Source: Xanthobacter autotrophicus Py2
Lineage (GTDB): Bacteria > Pseudomonadota > Alphaproteobacteria > Rhizobiales > Xanthobacteraceae
NCBI GenBank assembly: GCA_000017645.1
Contig: CP000781.1
Coordinates: 2,839,501-2,903,500 of the forward strand
DNA: 64,000 nucleotides
Direction of reading: 5' to 3'
Numbering within the stretch: position 1 is the first letter of the stretch; every line of letters begins with the position of its first letter. The notes beneath the pieces were generated by a model. That model ran no database searches, was not told the origin of the DNA, and saw only the letters and a program-made list of their open reading frames with translations. This document shows, piece after piece, positions 25,606 through 34,611 of the stretch. Made by a program: the position numbers and the translations under genes.

Positions 25606-27060
25606 ATGATCAGGACCGGAGCCGCCTACAAGGACGGCCTGCGCGACGGGCGCGAGATCTGGATCGACGGCGAGCGGGTGAAGGATGTCACCACCCATGC
25701 CGCCTTCAAGCCCATCGTGGACATCAAGGCGCGCATGTACGACCTCCACCACGAGGAGGCCACCGCCCCGGCCCTGACCTATGTGGAAGACAATGCGGTG
25801 CATTCCATCTTCCACCAGCCGCCCACCACGCAGGACCACTGGCACGCCAAGCGGCAGGGCGTGGACATCCTTTTGAAGGACGTGGGCGGGGTGGTCACCC
25901 GCGTCGGCGACGAGACCATCGGCGAGATGTGGTCGCTGCAGGACGGCCGCGACATGCTGGCGGCCATCGACCCGCGCTTTGCCGCCAACATCGACAACCA
26001 CATCAAGCGCGTGGTGGAGGAAGACCCCTTCCACGTCTCCGCCAACACCGATCCCAAGGGCGACCGCTCCCGCCACATCTCCGAGCGCGACCCGGACATG
26101 ATGGTGCATGTCACCAAGGAGACCGACGCCGGCATCATCATCCGCGGCGCCAAGTACGAGACCGCCGCCGCCTATGCGGACCAGGCCTATCTGAAGCCCA
26201 CCGTGGGCGCCTGGACCGACGAGAAGGAAAGCGACTACGCGCTCGGCTGCATCGTGAAGATGGGCGCGCCGGGGGTGAAGCACATCTGCCGTTCGGGCTT
26301 CGCCGGCCGTACCAACCCGGCCGACTATCCTCTCGCCAATCGCTATGACGAGGTGGATACGTTGGTGATCTTCGACGACGTTCTCATCCCGTGGGAGGAC
26401 GTGTTCTTCTATCGCTACACCAAGGCGGCCCAGTTCGTGCGCGGCACGCTGCACCGCTACTCGGCCTATCCTTACGTGCTGCGCCTGCTCTACGTGGCCG
26501 ACATGATGATCGGCGCGGCACTGTGGAACGCCAAGCAGACCGGCCTCGACAAGCTGCAGTCGGTGCAGGAAAAGCTGGCGGACCTTGCGGTGTATCGCGA
26601 GGGCATCAACGCCCACCTCACCGCCTCCATCGCGCTGGCCGAGAAGAGCCCGGCGGGGCTGCTCATGCCCAACCAGTCCATCCTCTATGCCGGCCGTGTG
26701 CTCGCCTGCTCGCAGCTTCCGGCGATGATGCACGCCACCCGCGAGCTGATCGGCGGCCAGATCTGCGTGACGCCGAACGTGGCGGCGTTCGAGGCCGAGG
26801 GCACCTCGGACTGGCTGAAGAAGTTCTACACCCTCAACGACAATTGGGAGTCGGAGGACCGCCGCAAGCTGCTCGCCTTCGCCCGCGATCTCGTCTCCTC
26901 CGACTATGCCGGCCACCGCCTCGCCTTCGTGCAGTTCGCGCAGGCGCCGCACTTCAATCACCTGGCTGCGGTCTACAAGAGCTTCGATTTCGAGGGTCCG
27001 CTGGACTTCGTGCGCAAGACCGCCGGTCTCTCCGATAAGGTGAAGGGCTCGCTGAAATGA
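25606..27060 (+). CDS. HpaB-family flavin-dependent monooxygenase, oxygenase component
   Basis: A 484-residue protein of the 4-hydroxyphenylacetate 3-hydroxylase large-subunit family. The N-terminus MIRTGAAYKDGLRDGREIWI and IDGERVKDVTTHAAFKP are family-like, and the acyl-CoA-dehydrogenase-like C-terminal half contains QAPHFNHLAAVYKSFDF. It uses FADH2 supplied by the next gene to hydroxylate an aromatic or heteroaromatic ring. The substrate is unknown; neighbours (RidA, DUF1028, M20 hydrolase) suggest a nitrogen-containing ring. It overlaps the reductase gene by ATGA. Confidence 0.9.
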   Translation: MIRTGAAYKDGLRDGREIWIDGERVKDVTTHAAFKPIVDIKARMYDLHHEEATAPALTYVEDNAVHSIFHQPPTTQDHWHAKRQGVDILLKDVGGVVTRVGDETIGEMWSLQDGRDMLAAIDPRFAANIDNHIKRVVEEDPFHVSANTDPKGDRSRHISERDPDMMVHVTKETDAGIIIRGAKYETAAAYADQAYLKPTVGAWTDEKESDYALGCIVKMGAPGVKHICRSGFAGRTNPADYPLANRYDEVDTLVIFDDVLIPWEDVFFYRYTKAAQFVRGTLHRYSAYPYVLRLLYVADMMIGAALWNAKQTGLDKLQSVQEKLADLAVYREGINAHLTASIALAEKSPAGLLMPNQSILYAGRVLACSQLPAMMHATRELIGGQICVTPNVAAFEAEGTSDWLKKFYTLNDNWESEDRRKLLAFARDLVSSDYAGHRLAFVQFAQAPHFNHLAAVYKSFDFEGPLDFVRKTAGLSDKVKGSLK

Positions 27061-27566
27061 GCGGCGCCCCAGCCCCCATCGATCCGGCGCTGTTCCGCGA
27101 GGCCATGCGGCGCATGGCGTCGGGCGTGGCGGTAATCGTCACCGACGGGCCGGCGGGGCGGGCGGGCCTCACCGTCTCCTCGCTCGCCTCTTTGTGCATG
27201 GAGCCGCCCTCGCTCATCCTTTGCATCCATGAGAAGAGCGCGGCGCTGGCGACCATCGAGGCCAACGGCGTGTTCGTCGCCAACGTGCTCGCCCATCACC
27301 AGTCGCGGGTCGCCGACGCCTTTGCAGGCCAGATCCCCGAGCTGCGCGAGGACCGCTTCGCTGCCGCCCGCTGGGACGTGGCGGCGAGCGGCGCGCCGGT
27401 GCTCGCCGACGCGCTCATGAGCTTCGATTGCCGGCTCGCCGCCCACCATGCCTATGGCACCCACCGCATCGTGGTGGGTGAGGTGACCGCGGTCCACGGC
27501 ATCGAGGCCGAAGCCGAGCCGCTGCTCTATGCCAACCGCGCCTACCGGCGCCTCTCCGCTGCATAA
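27057..27566 (+). CDS. Flavin reductase (HpaC-like)
   Basis: A 169-residue flavin:NAD(P)H reductase-domain protein, the expected partner of the upstream oxygenase. The FMN-binding pattern is visible in FREAMRRMASGVAVIVTDG, GLTVSSLASLCMEPPSLILCI and GVFVANVLAHHQ. The Asp-bearing strand FDCRLAAHHAYGTHRIVVGEV is typical. It starts inside the oxygenase stop codon, so the two subunits are made together. Confidence 0.92.
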   Translation: MSGAPAPIDPALFREAMRRMASGVAVIVTDGPAGRAGLTVSSLASLCMEPPSLILCIHEKSAALATIEANGVFVANVLAHHQSRVADAFAGQIPELREDRFAAARWDVAASGAPVLADALMSFDCRLAAHHAYGTHRIVVGEVTAVHGIEAEAEPLLYANRAYRRLSAA

Positions 27567-27576
27567 GGGTTTGATC

Positions 27577-27996
27577 GTGCCCACCCACACCCGCATCCGC
27601 CCGTTCAATACCAAGCAGGCCTATCCCGAGCAGAAGCTCGACAATGACGTATGCATGGCCGTGCGCGCCGGCAGCACGGTCTATTTGCGCGGCCAGACCG
27701 CGATGGATCTTGACGGCAACATCATCGGCGTGGGCGATGCCGCGGCCCAGGCCGAGAACGCCATGGCCTGCGCCAAGGTGTTGCTGGAAGAGGCCGGCGC
27801 GCAGCTCGAGGACGTGGTGAAGATCGTCATCTACATCACCGACCGGGCCTATCGCGAACCGGTCTACCGCGTGGTGGGCGCCTGGCTGAAGGGGGTCTAT
27901 CCGGTCTCCACCGGCCTCATCGTGCAGGGCCTCGCCAAGCCGGAATATCTGATGGAGATCGACATCATCGCCGAGATCACCGCCGAGCGGGCGTGA
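27577..27996 (+). CDS. RidA/YER057c/UK114 family protein
   Basis: A 139-residue trimeric enamine/imine deaminase-family protein. Visible are IRPFNTKQAYPEQ, VYLRGQTAMDLDGNIIG, ENAMACAKVLLEEAGAQLEDVVKIVIYITD and STGLIVQGLAKPEYLMEID. The conserved Arg that binds the substrate carboxylate in RidA (usually in a PxxR motif near the end) is not obvious. In catabolic operons RidA relatives act as aminomuconate-type deaminases. GTG 27577 follows AAGGG, 10 bases after the reductase stop. Confidence 0.88.
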   Translation: MPTHTRIRPFNTKQAYPEQKLDNDVCMAVRAGSTVYLRGQTAMDLDGNIIGVGDAAAQAENAMACAKVLLEEAGAQLEDVVKIVIYITDRAYREPVYRVVGAWLKGVYPVSTGLIVQGLAKPEYLMEIDIIAEITAERA

Positions 27997-28074
27997 CGGC
28001 GCAGGGGTACCGGCCACGCGCGCGGCCCGTCGTGGCGGCGCGCTGCGGCATGTGGATGACGCGCTCCGAATGAC

Positions 28075-28200
28075 GTCATCCCCCGGCTTGGCGGAGGGAA
28101 TTCCTTCCGCGGCCGGGTCGCGGCTCCGGACCAGCCGGGGCAGGGCGTGGTGAAAGATCGGGTTTCGCATCCTCGCCCCGGCATCGGTGCGGGGGATGAC
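28075..28200. repeat. Palindromic repeat element with 11-bp inverted ends
   Basis: GTCATCCCCCG (28075-28085) and CGGGGGATGAC (28190-28200) bound a 126-bp GC-rich segment. Its left end resembles the CGTCATGCCCGGGCTTG end of the element at 32513-32624. Such dispersed palindromic elements are common between genes in Hyphomicrobiales. It contains no transposase. Confidence 0.55.
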
Positions 28201-28210
28201 TGCGTTAAAT

Positions 28211-28247
28211 GAAGTATTTATGCGTTCAAGTGCCTCTAAAATACTTC
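28211..28247. promoter_or_regulatory. 9-bp inverted repeat in AT-rich promoter region
   Basis: GAAGTATTT (28211-28219) and AAATACTTC (28239-28247) form a perfect dyad with a 19-base spacer, 130 bases before the binding-protein ATG. It could be an operator with two half-sites. The regulator is unknown; the nearest regulator gene is the LysR 3 kb upstream. Confidence 0.45.
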
Positions 28248-28289
28248 AAGACGGCAATTTTCCTGTTTATTTCCTGCCTCTATCTACGT

Positions 28290-28305
28290 ACATTTACGTA
28301 AATGT
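28290..28305. promoter_or_regulatory. Perfect 16-bp palindrome upstream of ABC importer
   Basis: ACATTTACGTAAATGT reads identically on both strands, 71 bases before the binding-protein ATG. Its length and perfect symmetry in AT-rich DNA make it a strong operator candidate, for example for a GntR- or TetR-type homodimer. Confidence 0.6.
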
Positions 28306-28376
28306 CTCGCGCCGGATGGCGCGGGGCAGGTTCCTAAAATCAACCGCCGCAAAGGCGGATCCAGAGGAGAACACGG

Positions 28377-29408
28377 ATGAAAGGCAAGTTCCTTGCCCTC
28401 GGCCTCGCGCTGGCCGCCCTCGCGGCGGGTCCGGCAAGCGCCGCGGAAAAGCTGGTGGTGAGCACGTGGGGCGGCAGCTTCCGTGACCTCATCGCCGACA
28501 CCATCGCCAAGAAGTTCACCGCCGAAACCGGCGTGGAGGTGGAATACATCACCGGCGGCACCATCGACCGGCTGAACAAGGCGAAGCTCGCCAAGGGGGC
28601 GCCCGAAAGCGACATCACTTTCACCACGGCGCACGTGGGCTGGCTCTATGCCACCGACGACCTGTTCGAGACGCTGGATCTGGCCAAGATCCCCAATGCG
28701 TCGAAGCTGGTGCCGCAGGCCAAGGTGAGCCCCTATCACATCGGCGCCTGGGCCTATGTCTACACCATCGGCTACCGGCCCGACCTGACGCCGAAGAACA
28801 TCACCTTCTCGTCCTGGGCCGACCTGTGGAACCCCGAGCTGAAGGGCATGATCGCGGCCCCCGATTTCGACCCCAGCCACATCATCGCGGTGTCCGCGCT
28901 GCTGGCCGGCGGCTCGCCTGCCGACTGGCAGAAGGGCGAGCAGAAGCTCTTGGCGCTGAAGCCGAATTTCAAGGCCTTCTACACCAACGACGCCAATTCC
29001 CAGCAGCTCATCGCCACCGGTGAAACGCCGGTCCAGATCATGCTGTCGATGAATGCCTATTACATGATCGCGCAGGGCGTTCCGATCAAGCTGGTGATCC
29101 CGAAGGAAGGCGGCGTTCTCGGCATCGACACCATGGCCATCATGAAGGGCTCCAAGAAGCAGGAGCTGGCGCAGAAATTCATCAACACGGCGCTTGATCC
29201 CGAGGTGCAGGGCCAGATCGCCGAGCTGAAGAAGGGCTCGCCCACCGTGCTGGGGGCCAAGGTGAGCGCCGAGACGGCCAAGCTTCCCGGCGTCTTCACC
29301 ACCGCCGAGCAGTGGGAGAAGGAGACCATCATCATCGACCACAAGCTGCGCGCGGAGAAGACCGCCGAGTGGCGCAAGTGGTTCTCCGAGAACATGATCG
29401 CCAAGTAG
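28377..29408 (+). CDS. ABC transporter substrate-binding protein (PotD/spermidine-putrescine type)
   Basis: A 343-residue periplasmic binding protein. The signal peptide MKGKFLALGLALAALAAG ends near ASAAE. The mature N-terminus KLVVSTWGGSFRDLIADTIA is typical of the family that binds polyamines and other cationic or amino-compound ligands. The ligand cannot be read from sequence. It is the first gene of a binding protein / permease / permease / ATPase operon and follows the monooxygenase operon on the same strand. Confidence 0.93.
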   Translation: MKGKFLALGLALAALAAGPASAAEKLVVSTWGGSFRDLIADTIAKKFTAETGVEVEYITGGTIDRLNKAKLAKGAPESDITFTTAHVGWLYATDDLFETLDLAKIPNASKLVPQAKVSPYHIGAWAYVYTIGYRPDLTPKNITFSSWADLWNPELKGMIAAPDFDPSHIIAVSALLAGGSPADWQKGEQKLLALKPNFKAFYTNDANSQQLIATGETPVQIMLSMNAYYMIAQGVPIKLVIPKEGGVLGIDTMAIMKGSKKQELAQKFINTALDPEVQGQIAELKKGSPTVLGAKVSAETAKLPGVFTTAEQWEKETIIIDHKLRAEKTAEWRKWFSENMIAK

Positions 29409-29618
29409 AGCGGGGTCACCAAGTCGTCGTCGACATTTTCCGGTCATGGCGGGCGCGGTTCGGCGTCCGCCCGCGATGTGAGGCGGACGCCTGGCCCCCA
29501 GACTGCCCTGGCCGGTGGTCGGGCATCGCATCACCGCGGAGGGGAGGGTGGGTCCCCTGCCCACTCTCCCCTCCGCCCCGGCCGGGACGCCGGGACGGCT
29601 CAAGAATGGTCGAATGGC

Positions 29619-30470
29619 ATGAACAAGCGCCCTTTCCTTGCCCTGTTCGTCACCCCCGCCGTGCTGGCGGCCCTCGCCTCGGCGGCGGCGCTGGCGGCGA
29701 TCCTGCAGTACGCGTTCCGCGCCTATGTGCCGGGATCGCTCGATCCGGGCGGCTTCTCGCTGGCGAATTTCGAGGCGCTGCTGCGCCCGCTCTATGCGCA
29801 GGTGTTCGTGCAGACCGTGTGGATCTGCCTGCTCACTGCCTTCATCACCCTTGTGGTGGCCTATCCGCTGGCCTTCGCGCTGGTGCGCACGCGCAACGTG
29901 GCGCTGAAGTCGTTCCTGCTGATCACGGCGGTGACGCCATTGTTCCTCGGCGAAGTGGTGCGGACCTATTCCTGGATCATCGTTCTGGGGAACACCGGCT
30001 TCATCAATTCCATCCTCATGGGCCTCGGCCTCGTAGAACGGCCGGTGCAGATGATGTTCACCACCTTTGGCGTGGTGGTGGCGCTGGTGCATGTGACCCT
30101 GCCGGTGATGGTCATCATGCTCGCCGCCGCGCTCTCCCACATCGACGTGGACTACGAGAAGGCGGCCACCTCGCTCGGCGCCGGGCCGGTGAAGGCGTTC
30201 CTCACGGTGACGCTGCCGCTCTCCATGCCGGGCGTGGTGGCGGGCGTCTCCACCGCCTTCGCCTGGACCTTTTCCGCCTTCGCGACTCCCCAGATGATCG
30301 GCGGCGGACGGGTGAGCATGATCTCGACCCTCGTCTATCAGCTGGGCTTTGCCTCCTTCAATTTCCCGTTCGCGGCGGCGCTGTCCATCACCGGCATCGC
30401 GCTCACCTTCGCGGTGCTGGCCATGGCGAAGCAGGCCATCCGCCCGCTGGAAAAGATCGGAGCCCACTGA
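29619..30470 (+). CDS. ABC transporter permease (PotB-like)
   Basis: A 283-residue inner-membrane permease with about six helices. The ATPase-contacting EAA loop is visible as EKAATSLGAGPVKAFLTVTL followed by PLSMPG. ATG 29619 follows 210 bases of non-coding DNA after the binding-protein gene. It ends in a one-base overlap (TGATG) with the second permease, so the two are coupled. Confidence 0.93.
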   Translation: MNKRPFLALFVTPAVLAALASAAALAAILQYAFRAYVPGSLDPGGFSLANFEALLRPLYAQVFVQTVWICLLTAFITLVVAYPLAFALVRTRNVALKSFLLITAVTPLFLGEVVRTYSWIIVLGNTGFINSILMGLGLVERPVQMMFTTFGVVVALVHVTLPVMVIMLAAALSHIDVDYEKAATSLGAGPVKAFLTVTLPLSMPGVVAGVSTAFAWTFSAFATPQMIGGGRVSMISTLVYQLGFASFNFPFAAALSITGIALTFAVLAMAKQAIRPLEKIGAH

Positions 30471-31303
30471 TGCGCCGCCGTCTGATCCCCGCGCGCGTGG
30501 GCGAGCGCATCCTGAAGGTCGCCGGCTGGAGCGTGGTGGCGCTCATCATCGCCTTCATCATCCTGCCGGCGGTGGTGGTGGCCATCTCGGCCTTCAACGA
30601 CCGCGCCATCCTTGCCTTCCCGCCGCAGTCGTGGTCGCTGCGCTGGTTCCGGCGCGCCTTCACCTATCGCGATTTCGCCGTGGGCTTCCAGAACGGTCTC
30701 ATCATCACCGCGTTCGCCTCCTCCATCGCGCTGGTGGTGGGGGCGGGCTTCGCCTTCGCCATCGACCGCTACAGCTTTCGCGGCAAGAGGACGCTGGAGG
30801 CCATGCTGACCTCGCCGCTGGTGATCCCCCATTTCACCATCGGCCTCGGCTTCCTCATCCTCGCCGCGCAGGTGCATGCCACGCGCACCTTCGCCCTCGT
30901 CATCGTGTGCCACGTGGTGCTGGTGCTGCCCTTTGTCATGCGCTCGGTCTATGTGTCCCTGCGCAATCTCGACGGACGGCTGGAACTGGCCGCCGCGAGC
31001 CTCGGTGCCAGGCCCGGCATGGCATTGTGGACGGTGACGCTGCCGCTCCTCATCCCCGGCCTGTTCTCGGGCTGGCTGTTCGCGGCCATCCTGTCCTTCA
31101 ACGAATTCACCGCCTCGCTGTTCGTCACCGCCCAGGCGACCCAGACCCTGCCGGTGGCCATGTATAATTATGTCCGCGAATATGCCGACCCGACGCTCGC
31201 GGCGCTCTCCGTCATCTACATCGTGGTGACGGCGGGCCTCCTCACCCTCGCCAACCAGTTTCTCGGCCTCGGAAAGGTGCTGAACGTTGAGCATGCCCGC
31301 TGA
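30470..31303 (+). CDS. ABC transporter permease (PotC-like)
   Basis: A 277-residue second permease. The EAA loop reads ELAAASLGARPGMALWTVTL then PLLIPG. The pattern NDRAILAFPPQSWSLRWFRRAF after the first helix is characteristic of PotC-type permeases. It shares its first base with the preceding stop codon and ends 28 bases before the chosen ATPase start. Confidence 0.93.
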   Translation: MRRRLIPARVGERILKVAGWSVVALIIAFIILPAVVVAISAFNDRAILAFPPQSWSLRWFRRAFTYRDFAVGFQNGLIITAFASSIALVVGAGFAFAIDRYSFRGKRTLEAMLTSPLVIPHFTIGLGFLILAAQVHATRTFALVIVCHVVLVLPFVMRSVYVSLRNLDGRLELAAASLGARPGMALWTVTLPLLIPGLFSGWLFAAILSFNEFTASLFVTAQATQTLPVAMYNYVREYADPTLAALSVIYIVVTAGLLTLANQFLGLGKVLNVEHAR

Positions 31304-31331
31304 ACGCCGCGATCCGCAGGAGCGCGCCTTT

Positions 31332-32450
31332 ATGTCCTCAATTCCGCCTGACGCGGCGTCCCGGACCCGCCCGGTGGGCGTCCAGATCGACGGTGTCACC
31401 AAGCGCTTCGGCGACGCCACCGCGCTGCATGAGGCGTGGCTGAAGATCGGCCAGGGCGAGTTCATGACGCTGCTCGGCCCGTCCGGCTGCGGCAAGACCA
31501 CCCTTTTGAACCTCATCGCCGGCTTCCTGGAGGCGGACGGCGGCGAGATCTTCGTCTCCGGCAGCCTGATGACCGAGACGCCGCCCTATGATCGCGAGAT
31601 CGGCGTGGTTTTCCAGAACTACGCGCTGTTCCCGCATATGAGCGTGGCGAAGAACGTGGGCTATGGCCTGCGCATGCGCGGCGTGCCGAAACGGGAAATC
31701 GAGCAGCGGGTAGCCGAGGCGCTGGCTCTGGTGAAGCTTGCCGCCTTCGGCGACCGCAAGCCGCGGCAGCTCTCCGGCGGCCAGCAGCAGCGCGTGGCGC
31801 TCGCCCGCGCCCTCGTCATTCGCCCCAAGGTGCTGCTGCTGGACGAGCCGTTCTCGGCCCTCGACAAGAATTTGCGCGGCTCCATGCAGTTGGAGCTGAA
31901 GGAGATCCAGAGGAAGCTCGGGGTCACCACCATCTTCGTCACCCACGACCAGAGCGAGGCGCTCTCCATGTCGGACCGCATCGCGGTGATGTCGGATGGT
32001 CGCATCCGCCAGGTGGGCACGCCGGACGAAATCTATCGCCGGCCGCTCGACCCCTTCGTCGCCGCCTTCGTGGGCGATGTGAACGTGCTGCCGGCGCGGC
32101 TTGAACGCCGGCTCGGGGATATGGCCACCGTCGTCCTGGGCGAGGCCCGGGTGCAGGTGCGCGCGCAGACCCTGGACGGCCTTGCGCCGGGCGCTGCCGT
32201 GGACCTGTTCGTGCGGCCGGACGCCATGCGGTTTGCCGAAGCCGAGGGCGTGCTGTCCGGCACGGTGGCGACCCATGTCTACCAGGGCTCCCACGTGGAC
32301 GTGCTGGTGGATGTGCCGGCTGCGAAGGGCGGACGCGTCATCGTGCGCGTGCCCGGCCATGAGGCTCCGGGCCGCTGGCCGGCGGGCGCCCGCGTCACCC
32401 TCGATTTCGCCGCGGGCGACGCTGTGGCCTTCGCCTCCGATGCGAATTGA
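31332..32450 (+). CDS. ABC transporter ATP-binding protein (PotA-like)
   Basis: A 372-residue ATPase that powers the importer. Walker A is GPSGCGKTT, the Q-loop is in VVFQNYALFPHMSV, the signature is LSGGQQQRVALARAL, Walker B is VLLLDEPFSALD and the switch His is in VTHDQSEAL. A C-terminal TOBE domain follows (DLFVRPDAMRF). ATG 31332 is preceded by AGGAG; TTG 31287 or ATG 31293 would overlap the permease gene and are possible. Confidence 0.93.
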   Translation: MSSIPPDAASRTRPVGVQIDGVTKRFGDATALHEAWLKIGQGEFMTLLGPSGCGKTTLLNLIAGFLEADGGEIFVSGSLMTETPPYDREIGVVFQNYALFPHMSVAKNVGYGLRMRGVPKREIEQRVAEALALVKLAAFGDRKPRQLSGGQQQRVALARALVIRPKVLLLDEPFSALDKNLRGSMQLELKEIQRKLGVTTIFVTHDQSEALSMSDRIAVMSDGRIRQVGTPDEIYRRPLDPFVAAFVGDVNVLPARLERRLGDMATVVLGEARVQVRAQTLDGLAPGAAVDLFVRPDAMRFAEAEGVLSGTVATHVYQGSHVDVLVDVPAAKGGRVIVRVPGHEAPGRWPAGARVTLDFAAGDAVAFASDAN

Positions 32451-32512
32451 TGCGGGCGGTGGGGGGCTGGAACTCGTGCCGCAATTCAAAGGCGGCGCTG
32501 TTGCAACCACCC

Positions 32513-32624
32513 CCGTCATGCCCGGGCTTGTCCCGGGCATCCACGCCGACCCGCTTGCGGCGCTGTGCGAAAGCCGTTCCCGGCCTTGCCGTGTGGATGG
32601 CCGGGACAAGCCCGGCCATGACGG
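32513..32624. repeat. Dispersed palindromic repeat (CGTCATGCCCGGGCTTG type)
   Basis: The left arm begins CCGTCATGCCCGGGCTTGTC at 32513 and the right arm ends in its near-complement at 32624, so transcripts would fold into a long imperfect hairpin with about 35-base arms. This type of element is abundant in intergenic DNA of Bradyrhizobium/Xanthobacter-like genomes. It lies after the ABC importer operon. Confidence 0.75.
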
Positions 32625-32697
32625 TTCCGAAGAAACGAAATGGACCTCAAAAGCGGATCCGCAGAAACCTTCAAGCGGGTTGATGGAACGCAAGATC

Positions 32698-33351
32698 CTA
32701 GAAGGCGGGCGCCGTGGCCGGCGCTCGGGCGCGGCTCTCGAAGGCGGCCTGCTCGGCAGCGTAGCGATCCCACAGGGCGCGCAGGGCGCCGATAGGGGCC
32801 TCGTCCCAGTCCACCCGCAGGTCCACCACCGGCCAGTCATAGGTGCGCGCCACGTGAAGGCCCGCCGAATGCTCGTCCCCGGTCTCGCCGCCGGCTTCGA
32901 GCCCGGCTTCCAGGCCCCGCAGCAGCCGCTCGGCCAGCGGCAGGGCGGGGTCGGCGAGGAAGGCATCGCGCATGGCCGCCGGCGCGCCGTCATGGGTGAG
33001 GAGATTGCCGAGCGCGATGCAGCCGGGCCCTTCCGCCACCCCGGCGATGGGCAGGGCCTCGGCCCCCGAATGCCACGCCACCTGCCCGTAGCGGTCGATG
33101 ACGCTGGCCTGCCGGAAGGCGGGCTCCGGCGTTCCGGCCAGCAGGGTCGTGAGCACGCCGCCGGCGCCGAGGCCCTGCCGCAGCAGCGCGAGGCCCGCAG
33201 GCCCCAGCGCCGGGTCGGTGACGTTCTGGGTGGTCACGAGCCCGAGCGGGCTCACCCAGGCGCAGCGGCTGGCGACGCAGATGCTGGACGAGGTGATGGC
33301 GATGCCGAAGGCCCCGGTTTGCGGGCAGCGCGCGGCGATGGAATAGGTCAT
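32698..33351 (-). CDS. DUF1028 family protein (Ntn-hydrolase-like)
   Basis: A 217-residue protein with the family start MTYSIAARCPQTGAFGIAIT, then SSSICVASRCAWVSPLGLV and TTQNVTDPALGPAGLALLRQG. DUF1028 proteins have an Ntn-hydrolase fold and are often encoded beside RidA, amidohydrolases and ABC importers in amino-compound catabolic loci. The gene is transcribed toward the importer and divergent from the M20 gene, 38 bases apart, so the two share a control region. Confidence 0.9.
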   Translation of the reverse strand: MTYSIAARCPQTGAFGIAITSSSICVASRCAWVSPLGLVTTQNVTDPALGPAGLALLRQGLGAGGVLTTLLAGTPEPAFRQASVIDRYGQVAWHSGAEALPIAGVAEGPGCIALGNLLTHDGAPAAMRDAFLADPALPLAERLLRGLEAGLEAGGETGDEHSAGLHVARTYDWPVVDLRVDWDEAPIGALRALWDRYAAEQAAFESRARAPATAPAF

Positions 33352-33389
33352 TCCCGTCTCCTTTTCATGGAATTTCTAGCGAGGCGGCC

Positions 33390-34583
33390 ATGAGCAGGCA
33401 AGTATCATCTGAAGAAATACTTGATAAACTCATCTCAATTTCTTCAATTACAGATACGCCCAATGAGGAGGTGGTCGCCGCCATCGCGGCCATCGCCGCC
33501 CCCTTCGCCCGCGTGCGCCGCCTGCCCAACGCCGGCGGGGAGAAGACCGCGCTGCTGATTTCCATCGGGCCGGAGGACCGCCCCGGCATCGTGCTCTCCG
33601 CCCACACCGATGTGGTGGCGGTGGAGGGGCAGCCTTGGACCAGCAATCCCTTCCGCATCGCCGCGCGCGATGGCCGGCTTTACGGGCGCGGCACGTCCGA
33701 CATGAAGGGCTTCATCGCCTGTGTCCTCGCGGCGCTGCCCGCCTTCGCCGCCGCCGATCCGCTTACCCCCGTGCACGTTGCGCTTTCCTATGATGAGGAG
33801 ATCGGCTGCAAGGGCGCGGGCGATCTCGTGGCGGCGGTGGCGGCCCTGCCGGCGCGCCCGCTCATGTGCATCGTCGGCGAGCCTACGGCCATGAAGGTGA
33901 AGCGCGCCCACAAGGGCAAGACCGGCTGGCGCGCCACGGCGCTGGGCCGTACCGGCCATTCGGCCCTGCCGCACCAGGCGGCGAACGCGGTGACGGCGCT
34001 GGCCCGCCTCGCCGCCCGGCTCGCGGATCTGGCGGACGAGTTGAAGACCGGCGCGCAGGACCGCGCCTTCGATCCGCCCTATGCCACGCTCCACATCGGC
34101 TCCCTCCATGGCGGCGGGGCGCTCAACGTGGTGCCGGACCGGGCGGTGATGGAATTCGAGCTGCGCACCATTCCCGGCAGCGACACCAACACCCTGTTCC
34201 GCCGCATCGAGGCGCTGGTGCAGGAGGCGCGCGCGGTCCTGAAGGCGCAAGCGCCCGAGGCCGATCTGCTGCTGGAGGAGCTGTCCGCCTATCCCGCCCT
34301 CGCCACCGCCTCCGACGCGCCGGAGGCCGCTGCCGTGGCGCGGCTCACCGGCGACAATGGCGTGCCGGGCACCATCGCCTTCGGCACCGAGGCCGGGCTC
34401 TATGCGCAGGCCGGCATTCCCACCCTCGTCTGTGGCCCCGGCGACATCGCCCGCGCCCACAAGGCGGACGAATGGATCGGCCGCGAGGAGCTTGCCCAGT
34501 GCGATGCCATGCTGGCGAGACTCGCTGATATCATCCGCCGTCCGGCGGCCGACTGGATCAATGACCAACCGCGCCGCACCTGA
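33390..34583 (+). CDS. ArgE-like M20 family deacetylase/amidohydrolase
   Basis: A 397-residue dinuclear-zinc hydrolase close to acetylornithine deacetylase (ArgE). Metal and catalytic motifs are present: LSAHTDVVAV, YGRGTSDMKGF, SYDEEIGCKGAG, VGEPTAMK, and a final His in DIARAHKADEWI. The genomic place (DUF1028, GlcG-like, importer) suggests a catabolic N-acyl or carbamoyl substrate as much as N-acetylornithine. An argJ gene 600 bases downstream would already recycle acetyl groups. The first 60 bases are AT-rich and oddly unlike the rest. Confidence 0.85.
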   Translation: MSRQVSSEEILDKLISISSITDTPNEEVVAAIAAIAAPFARVRRLPNAGGEKTALLISIGPEDRPGIVLSAHTDVVAVEGQPWTSNPFRIAARDGRLYGRGTSDMKGFIACVLAALPAFAAADPLTPVHVALSYDEEIGCKGAGDLVAAVAALPARPLMCIVGEPTAMKVKRAHKGKTGWRATALGRTGHSALPHQAANAVTALARLAARLADLADELKTGAQDRAFDPPYATLHIGSLHGGGALNVVPDRAVMEFELRTIPGSDTNTLFRRIEALVQEARAVLKAQAPEADLLLEELSAYPALATASDAPEAAAVARLTGDNGVPGTIAFGTEAGLYAQAGIPTLVCGPGDIARAHKADEWIGREELAQCDAMLARLADIIRRPAADWINDQPRRT

Positions 34584-34611
34584 GCCGGGACGCAAGACTG
34601 AGAGGCCGTTC

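Larger units (their letters stand above)
27997..28376. other. Gene-free 380 bp before the ABC importer operon
   Basis: The left part holds a 126-bp repeat-like element with inverted ends (listed separately). The right part, from 28201, is strikingly AT-rich for this genome and contains two dyads (listed separately). It is the likely promoter and control region of the importer operon. No gene is seen. Confidence 0.6.

Noticed and set aside
28284..30467. A 727-residue open frame on the minus strand
   Set aside because: It lies exactly antisense to the importer binding-protein and permease genes and is His/Gly/Arg-rich with no recognisable domain. It is a GC-driven shadow.
31338..32993. A 551-residue minus-strand open frame
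   Set aside because: It is antisense to the importer ATPase and crosses the palindromic repeat. Low-complexity Arg/His composition and no motif.
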